Shown: in pieces, positions 6,474 to 9,791 of the stretch
Layout of the letters: each line of letters starts with the position of its first letter
Numbering within the stretch: the stretch's first letter is position 1
NCBI GenBank assembly: GCA_035252155.1
Contig: DATFDL010000563.1
Location: 1-9,791 of the forward strand
Length of the DNA stretch: 9,791 nucleotides
Direction: 5' to 3'
DNA from: JAICLL01 sp035252155
GTDB taxonomy: Bacteria > Planctomycetota > Planctomycetia > Pirellulales > JAICIG01
Position numbers and translations under genes: made by a program
Notes under the pieces: model-generated
The model's database searches: none
What the model saw: the letters and a program-made list of their open reading frames with translations, nothing else
What the model was told of the DNA's origin: nothing

Positions 6474-6482
6474 TGGTATAAT
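6474..6482 (+). promoter_or_regulatory. Extended -10 promoter for the zinc-ribbon membrane gene
   Basis: TGGTATAAT at 6474-6482 is an exact extended -10 element (TGnTATAAT), which can work without a good -35 box; none is obvious here. Transcription would start near 6489. The gene's AGGA (6491-6494) lies 9 nt before the ATG at 6504. It suggests this gene is transcribed independently of the leucine-rich-repeat gene ending 66 nt upstream. Confidence 0.55.
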
Positions 6483-6503
6483 ACCGACATAGGAACCCAG
6501 CAC

Positions 6504-7073
6504 ATGAGCGACGACTTTCGCATCAATACGAGCAGTTCTCGCGGCCCCGCGTCGATGCGGCTCGGTCCGTCGCCCTTGCGCGATTTCTTGCGATACGTTG
6601 GACCGGTGGTAGCGATCGTCGGCTTGGGATTCACGGTCGTCGGCGTCGGCGACTTTTTCATGGCGTTCGGCAGCTTTCAACCACCTCGGTATTTTTGGTG
6701 TGCGTTTCTTGGAATGCCGCTGCTAGCCATCGGTGGGTGGATTTGCCAGTTGGCGTATCTCGGGCCGATGGCCAGATATGTGGCCGAGGAGACGGCGCCG
6801 GTCAACAAAGACGTCATCAATTATCTTGCCCGCGGCACCGAGCCCGCCGTGCGAGCAGTCGCCAGCGCCATTAAAGAAGAGTGGTCCGGTTCGTCGGGCA
6901 ACGCGAAAAAGAGTTGCCCTCAATGCGGCGAACGCAACGACGCCGGCGCCCGCTTTTGCGCCCACTGCGGCTCGGACCTGGCGGCGACGGCCACGTGCGC
7001 TCACTGCGGCGCCAAGAATCCCGCCTCGGCAAGTTTCTGCGATCAATGCGGGCATGCCCTCGCGGCCGGGTGA
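6504..7073 (+). CDS. Small membrane protein with C-terminal double zinc ribbon
   Basis: The product is 189 aa. Two hydrophobic segments (about 31-56 and 62-85) suggest a hairpin in the membrane. They are followed by an amphipathic linker containing 'VNKDVINYLARGTEPAVRAVASAIKEEW' features (about 100-127). The C-terminus has two zinc ribbons: Cys138/Cys141 with Cys152/Cys155 (CPQC and CAHC), and Cys165/Cys168 with Cys179/Cys182 (CAHC and CDQC), each with ten residues between the pairs. This is the double-zinc-ribbon pattern. All eight Cys are present, so zinc binding is likely. The ribbons are probably cytoplasmic, which is inference. The specific function is not known; such ribbons usually mediate protein or nucleic-acid contacts. 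The start has AGGA 9 nt upstream. It converges on the next gene with only 12 nt between stop codons. Confidence 0.9.
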   Translation: MSDDFRINTSSSRGPASMRLGPSPLRDFLRYVGPVVAIVGLGFTVVGVGDFFMAFGSFQPPRYFWCAFLGMPLLAIGGWICQLAYLGPMARYVAEETAPVNKDVINYLARGTEPAVRAVASAIKEEWSGSSGNAKKSCPQCGERNDAGARFCAHCGSDLAATATCAHCGAKNPASASFCDQCGHALAAG

Positions 7074-7077
7074 CGCC

Positions 7078-7098
7078 GGTACGATTCAGTACCACTGA
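7078..7098. terminator. Overlapping short inverted repeats between convergent genes
   Basis: GGTAC/GTACC (7078-7082 and 7089-7093, 6-nt loop) and TCAGT/ACTGA (7086-7090 and 7094-7098, 3-nt loop) overlap and cannot form together. They lie at the junction of two convergent genes, and the second covers the stop codon of the minus-strand gene. Stems are only 5 bp and no T-run follows, so terminator function is a weak suggestion based on location. Confidence 0.15.
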
Positions 7099-8699
7099 TA
7101 CGCGTGATCGTGAAATCGCGACAACGCCTCCCCGCGCAGCGCGCGGTCTTGGTACTCAGCCCACCGGGAACGCTCGGCGCGAAACCGGTTGGCCACCACT
7201 TCGTCGGCGAGTTGAAAGGCAGTCCATCCCCGCTCTCGGCGGCGCTGGGCGGCCAGTTGGGCCTCGTCGTCGCGCTGGGCCAACATCGCGCGGATGCCTT
7301 CGCGAATGATTGTGTCGTCGCAATCGAGCAGCGGCGTCAGCAGCAGGACGCCCTCGGCACTGATCGGGTGCACGCTGATTTGCACGCTCGGGGCCGGGTC
7401 ACCCGCCAGAATCCGGCGGACGTTGTAGAACGTCACGATCGCGTCGACGGGCGTCAATGCAAAGAGGTAAACCACCAGCGCCAGCGCGACAAGCTGGCGC
7501 CGAATCAGCCATCCAAAGCTGCGGGCGTGGCCAATTTTCCAGAGTACCAGGATGAAGCCGAGCACCACCGCCGACATGCCGTAGAGCCCGACCATCCGCA
7601 TCGGACTCATGCCGTTGAAGTCGATATAGATCGCCATGCGGTGGTAGACCGCGGCGGCCAGCACGAAATTCTCGGCAGACCAAATCCAGCCGAGCGTTCG
7701 CAGCCGCGATAGCCGCGGAACTCGCAGCACGCTGCCGCGGAAGACCAACGACATGACCGCCGTCGCCAGAGCCAGAGCGAACGTCAGCCAGGCGGCGCCT
7801 TCGTGCGCGTAGCCTGAATAATAAAAGCCTGGGGGGAATTTGCGAAACCAGAGCGTGCGAAACTCAAAGACCAGATAGACCGCGAACAACGCGATGACAG
7901 TCGCCAGCGTGTTCCGGAAGGCCGGGTAAAACCGCGATGGCTCCGATGGCGCGGCCCGCTCGCACGCGTCGGATGCTTCGGCCGCAGGCACCCCACCGCT
8001 TGCCTGCCGCAGCAGCCCGGTGGCGATCCAGGCCGACGCGGCCCAAAAGGCGATCTCAGCGAGCGAAAGCCTTAGTAGCCACTCGCGGATGCGTGTGGCC
8101 CATAACTCCGCGAACTCCGAAACGGAAGCCAAGAGATCGGGATTGGCCAGAATGAATAATGCGCCGAACACGATCAGGGCCGTCAATGGCATCGCCAGGT
8201 TGAGCCAGGAGACGCGCATCGCCGACGAAGCGGCCGCGGATCGTCCGTACTGATTCAAGCGGCGGTAGCCGGCCGAAATCGCCAGCGACGCGAAGACGGC
8301 TGCTTCGGCCACGTACGGCGCCTGCCCCGAAAGGCCCATGACAAACGCCGCCAGCAAGCCGAATCCGCAGGCCACAAGCAGATTTGATCCACACCACAAG
8401 CTCTTCGCTGCCAGCAGAGCCAACAACGCTCCGACCAGCCATGTCGCCCGGCCAAGCCGCGGCCGAAAGGCGCCGAACGCGATCACCAGGGGCGAGGCCA
8501 GAAAGAGCGCGGCGTAACCGGCAAAACCCCGCCCACGATAGATCGTCAGATCGGACAAGACGACGATTACCGCCACGGCTAGCAGTTCTCTCGCCCGGAC
8601 GGGCACCGGGTCCACGCGCGGTTCGGCGGCTTGGCGAGCCGATGGACTCCGCAAGGGGTCGGCGGTGATTGCGAACGGGCTTTCTGACGGGCGGCTCAT
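7086..8699 (-). CDS. DUF4153/DUF4173-like multi-pass membrane protein
   Basis: The protein is 537 aa with a soluble N-terminus (about 1-36), then about twelve hydrophobic segments (approximately 37-54, 60-78, 85-101, 104-122, 130-145, 165-186, 208-230, 262-282, 300-320, 338-356, 370-388 and 400-418). A charged C-terminal tail of about 110 residues, rich in Arg, Glu and Gln, follows. Residues about 290-430 (YYSGYAHEGAAWL, then 'ENFVLAAAVYHRMAIYIDFNGMSPMRM') resemble the DUF4153/DUF4173 group of bacterial membrane proteins, whose function is unknown. I recognise this by pattern, so the exact family name is tentative. The start at 8699 has only a weak GAGA upstream, but a TATAAT on the same strand at 8735-8740 fits a short leader. 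It appears to be a single-gene unit. Confidence 0.88.
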   Translation of the reverse strand: MSRPSESPFAITADPLRSPSARQAAEPRVDPVPVRARELLAVAVIVVLSDLTIYRGRGFAGYAALFLASPLVIAFGAFRPRLGRATWLVGALLALLAAKSLWCGSNLLVACGFGLLAAFVMGLSGQAPYVAEAAVFASLAISAGYRRLNQYGRSAAASSAMRVSWLNLAMPLTALIVFGALFILANPDLLASVSEFAELWATRIREWLLRLSLAEIAFWAASAWIATGLLRQASGGVPAAEASDACERAAPSEPSRFYPAFRNTLATVIALFAVYLVFEFRTLWFRKFPPGFYYSGYAHEGAAWLTFALALATAVMSLVFRGSVLRVPRLSRLRTLGWIWSAENFVLAAAVYHRMAIYIDFNGMSPMRMVGLYGMSAVVLGFILVLWKIGHARSFGWLIRRQLVALALVVYLFALTPVDAIVTFYNVRRILAGDPAPSVQISVHPISAEGVLLLTPLLDCDDTIIREGIRAMLAQRDDEAQLAAQRRRERGWTAFQLADEVVANRFRAERSRWAEYQDRALRGEALSRFHDHAYQWY

Positions 8700-8734
8700 T
8701 GCGGCAATCTCAGCGGTGCCAAGGCACTACAAGC

Positions 8735-8740
8735 ATTATA
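8735..8740 (-). promoter_or_regulatory. Candidate -10 box for the DUF4153/DUF4173-like gene
   Basis: The minus strand reads TATAAT, giving a predicted transcript start near 8728 and a leader of about 30 nt before the ATG at 8699. A possible -35 (GTGACC, 8760-8765) is 19 bp away, longer than ideal. Confidence 0.4.
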
Positions 8741-8817
8741 CGGGTGAGGCCCGCGTTGGGGTCACGGTTGGCGCAGTCGTAGAACAGAATTCATTCCGTT
8801 TCCTGAAACTTTACAGA

Positions 8818-8976
8818 GGTGGCTGGGGCAGAAGCCGGCCGCGTTAGGGATTGAGTTACGAAACGGCGTTACCGGCCGGCGATGCCCCGGTGAGATTTGT
8901 TGCCCTCCGGGGCATCGCCACGAACGGAGTTTATCGGCAAATCGACCTCGATCGCGCGGCTCTGCCCCAGCCACCG
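8818..8976. repeat. Symmetric REP-like element (B'-A'-A-B, 159 bp)
   Basis: Four modules are arranged as an inverted pair. Inverted B is at 8818-8836, identical to B over 14 nt and with one extra base; inverted A is at 8878-8890; A is at 8907-8919; B is at 8958-8976. A and its inverted copy form a perfect 13-bp stem with a 16-nt loop. The outer gaps are similar in length (41 and 38 nt). The same A and B modules occur once, nearly fused, at 4001-4034. The layout resembles paired REP elements (BIME-type) described in other bacteria. It covers the 3' end of the minus-strand gene that stops at 8869. Confidence 0.7.
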
Positions 8977-9669
8977 AATGATGGTGACTTGCCGGCGCTG
9001 GTTCAACTCGCCAACGTGATCTTGCAAATCAGTCCAGGGTTCCAGGACGCTCTCTTGATAAACATTGGCCGCGGCGGTGTAGGCCGACTGCAGATCGCTG
9101 GTGAAACTCATGCGGCGAACAACCAGCCGCGGGTCGAGCAACTCGATATGGTCGGTCACGCGGCACGCAGCCGTTTCTCCGGTGCCGTCGCCGATGAACT
9201 CAAAACGGCGCGTGAGCCGCACCGGGCAGGCCTTTCGTGGGGCGATCAATCGCCGCTGCAACAGCCGTCGCACAAGCCCGCGGCACCAACGGCCGAGCGA
9301 AATCATGCCAAGATGAAACAACGCCTGTTTCAGCGGCGTCGCCGTCTCGTGTCGGGTCCATCGCAATGGGCTGACGACGGTCAAAGTCGCCCCTGTGGAC
9401 GAATTGCCCGCATCGTCGTCGCCGCGCGCGGGTTGCTCGCAATGCCAAGTGATCTCGCGCTCTCGATCATGGTCTTGCGAGACGGCCTGGCGGCCATCGG
9501 CAGTTTCGACGATCAGTCCCGTGTCGGTGTGTGGTGGCAGGCAGGCGCAGCAGTGTTTAAAGATCCCACCCCGCGCGGCCGAAACGACGGTCGAGGCCTC
9601 GGCGGTGCGATGCACCAAGATGCCCGCGTGCGGCAGGTAAAAAAAACCGTGCGAGCCGGGCAGGTTCAT
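8869..9669 (-). CDS. Hypothetical protein, possibly the C-terminal part of a larger protein
   Basis: From the ATG at 9669 the product is 266 aa, but no ribosome binding site precedes that ATG. The frame stays open through the repeats to the right edge of the window, so the true start may lie outside. Residues 5-60 ('GSHGFFYLPHAGILVHR' to DTGLIVETADGR) read like a beta-rich domain. Residues 110-142 (TPLKQALFHLGMISLGRWCRGLVRRLLQRR) form a basic, partly hydrophobic helix region, and 150-230 contain PVRLTRRFEF, VTDHIEL and a YQESVLEPWTDL block. This resembles the C-terminal part of longer heparinase II/III-like or related polysaccharide-associated proteins. That is from memory of patterns and is tentative. 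Some conserved-looking parts seem replaced by low-complexity sequence (about 76-95). The last 34 or so residues are encoded by REP-like repeat DNA (8878-8976). It may be a decaying or repeat-invaded gene. Confidence 0.55.
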   Translation of the reverse strand: MNLPGSHGFFYLPHAGILVHRTAEASTVVSAARGGIFKHCCACLPPHTDTGLIVETADGRQAVSQDHDREREITWHCEQPARGDDDAGNSSTGATLTVVSPLRWTRHETATPLKQALFHLGMISLGRWCRGLVRRLLQRRLIAPRKACPVRLTRRFEFIGDGTGETAACRVTDHIELLDPRLVVRRMSFTSDLQSAYTAAANVYQESVLEPWTDLQDHVGELNQRRQVTIIRWLGQSRAIEVDLPINSVRGDAPEGNKSHRGIAGR

Positions 9670-9693
9670 CGTGGCTGCACGGTTACTGTCGCC

Positions 9694-9791
9694 CCGGCCC
9701 TCGTGGCCGGCTGTTTGGCCCCGGCCCTTGTGCCCGCGGGTTTGGTAGTCCCGGCCCTCGTGGCCGGCTTTTTGGGTGTTGTGGCCGGCCA
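9694..9791. repeat. GC-rich palindromic tandem repeats
   Basis: Three units start at 9694, 9721 and 9751, with lengths of 27, 30 and 30 nt; a further partial copy (GTGGCCGGCC) begins at 9781 and runs into the window edge. Units begin CCGGCCCT(C/T)GTG and end in a T-rich stretch (GTTTGG, GTTTGGTAGT or TTTTTGGG). In units 1 and 3, CCGGCC pairs with GGCCGG around a CTCGT loop (9694-9699 with 9705-9710; 9751-9756 with 9762-9767). All complete unit lengths are multiples of three. On the minus strand, in frame with the gene at 8869-9669, the units read as AGHEGR-type or RGHKGR-type peptides without a stop. Confidence 0.75.

Noticed and set aside
8762..8974. Minus-strand frame 8762-8974 as a separate small gene
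   Set aside because: It lies almost wholly in the symmetric A/B repeat and is explained by it.
1..9791. A new defence island linked to the CRISPR array
   Set aside because: No nuclease, helicase, toxin, transposase or reverse-transcriptase signature was recognised in any of the real genes. The genes to the right of the array look like ordinary planctomycete functions.

Overview
The window looks like a piece of a high-GC planctomycete chromosome, probably of the Pirellulales type. The evidence is the gene content: two tandem Tat-exported DUF1501 proteins, a membrane-anchored leucine-rich-repeat protein with the characteristic basic 'LQFKLRTLL' N-terminus, a small membrane protein ending in two zinc ribbons, and a large DUF4153/DUF4173-like membrane protein. 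Several short palindromic repeats in and beside genes also fit. No tRNA, rRNA, transposase or integrase gene was seen, and no cas gene lies inside the window.

Left end (1-601): the distal end of a CRISPR array with eight identical 33-nt repeats, of the kind ending in GTGGATTGAAAC (type I-C-like). Spacers are 34-36 nt. The array enters from outside the left edge. After the last perfect repeat comes one more 34-nt spacer and then a decayed repeat at 573-601, which marks the trailer end. The leader and any cas genes should therefore lie to the left. Positions 602-1214 hold no convincing gene but contain several inverted repeats and a candidate promoter for the next operon.

Middle (1236-6437): two DUF1501 genes run left to right as a tightly coupled pair. 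A thiolase (acetyl-CoA acetyltransferase family) gene converges on them from the right, and the 51-nt gap between the stop codons contains a repetitive palindromic element. The thiolase has a good -10 box and a 9-bp inverted repeat at the predicted transcript start. Divergent from it is the leucine-rich-repeat membrane protein.

Right (6504-9791): the zinc-ribbon membrane protein has an extended -10 promoter and converges on the DUF4153/DUF4173-like gene. Beyond that, a minus-strand gene of unknown function occupies 8869-9669, and its reading frame stays open to the right edge. Its 3' end lies inside a symmetric 159-bp repeat (B'-A'-A-B) built from the two modules also found at 4001-4034. Its 5' side runs through GC-rich tandem palindromes whose unit lengths are multiples of three.

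I see no clear new defence or enzymatic system. The points most worth following are the terminal structure of the CRISPR array, the two-module palindromic repeat family, and the in-frame palindromic repeats at the right edge. The genes otherwise look like separate small transcription units, with no shared pathway visible.
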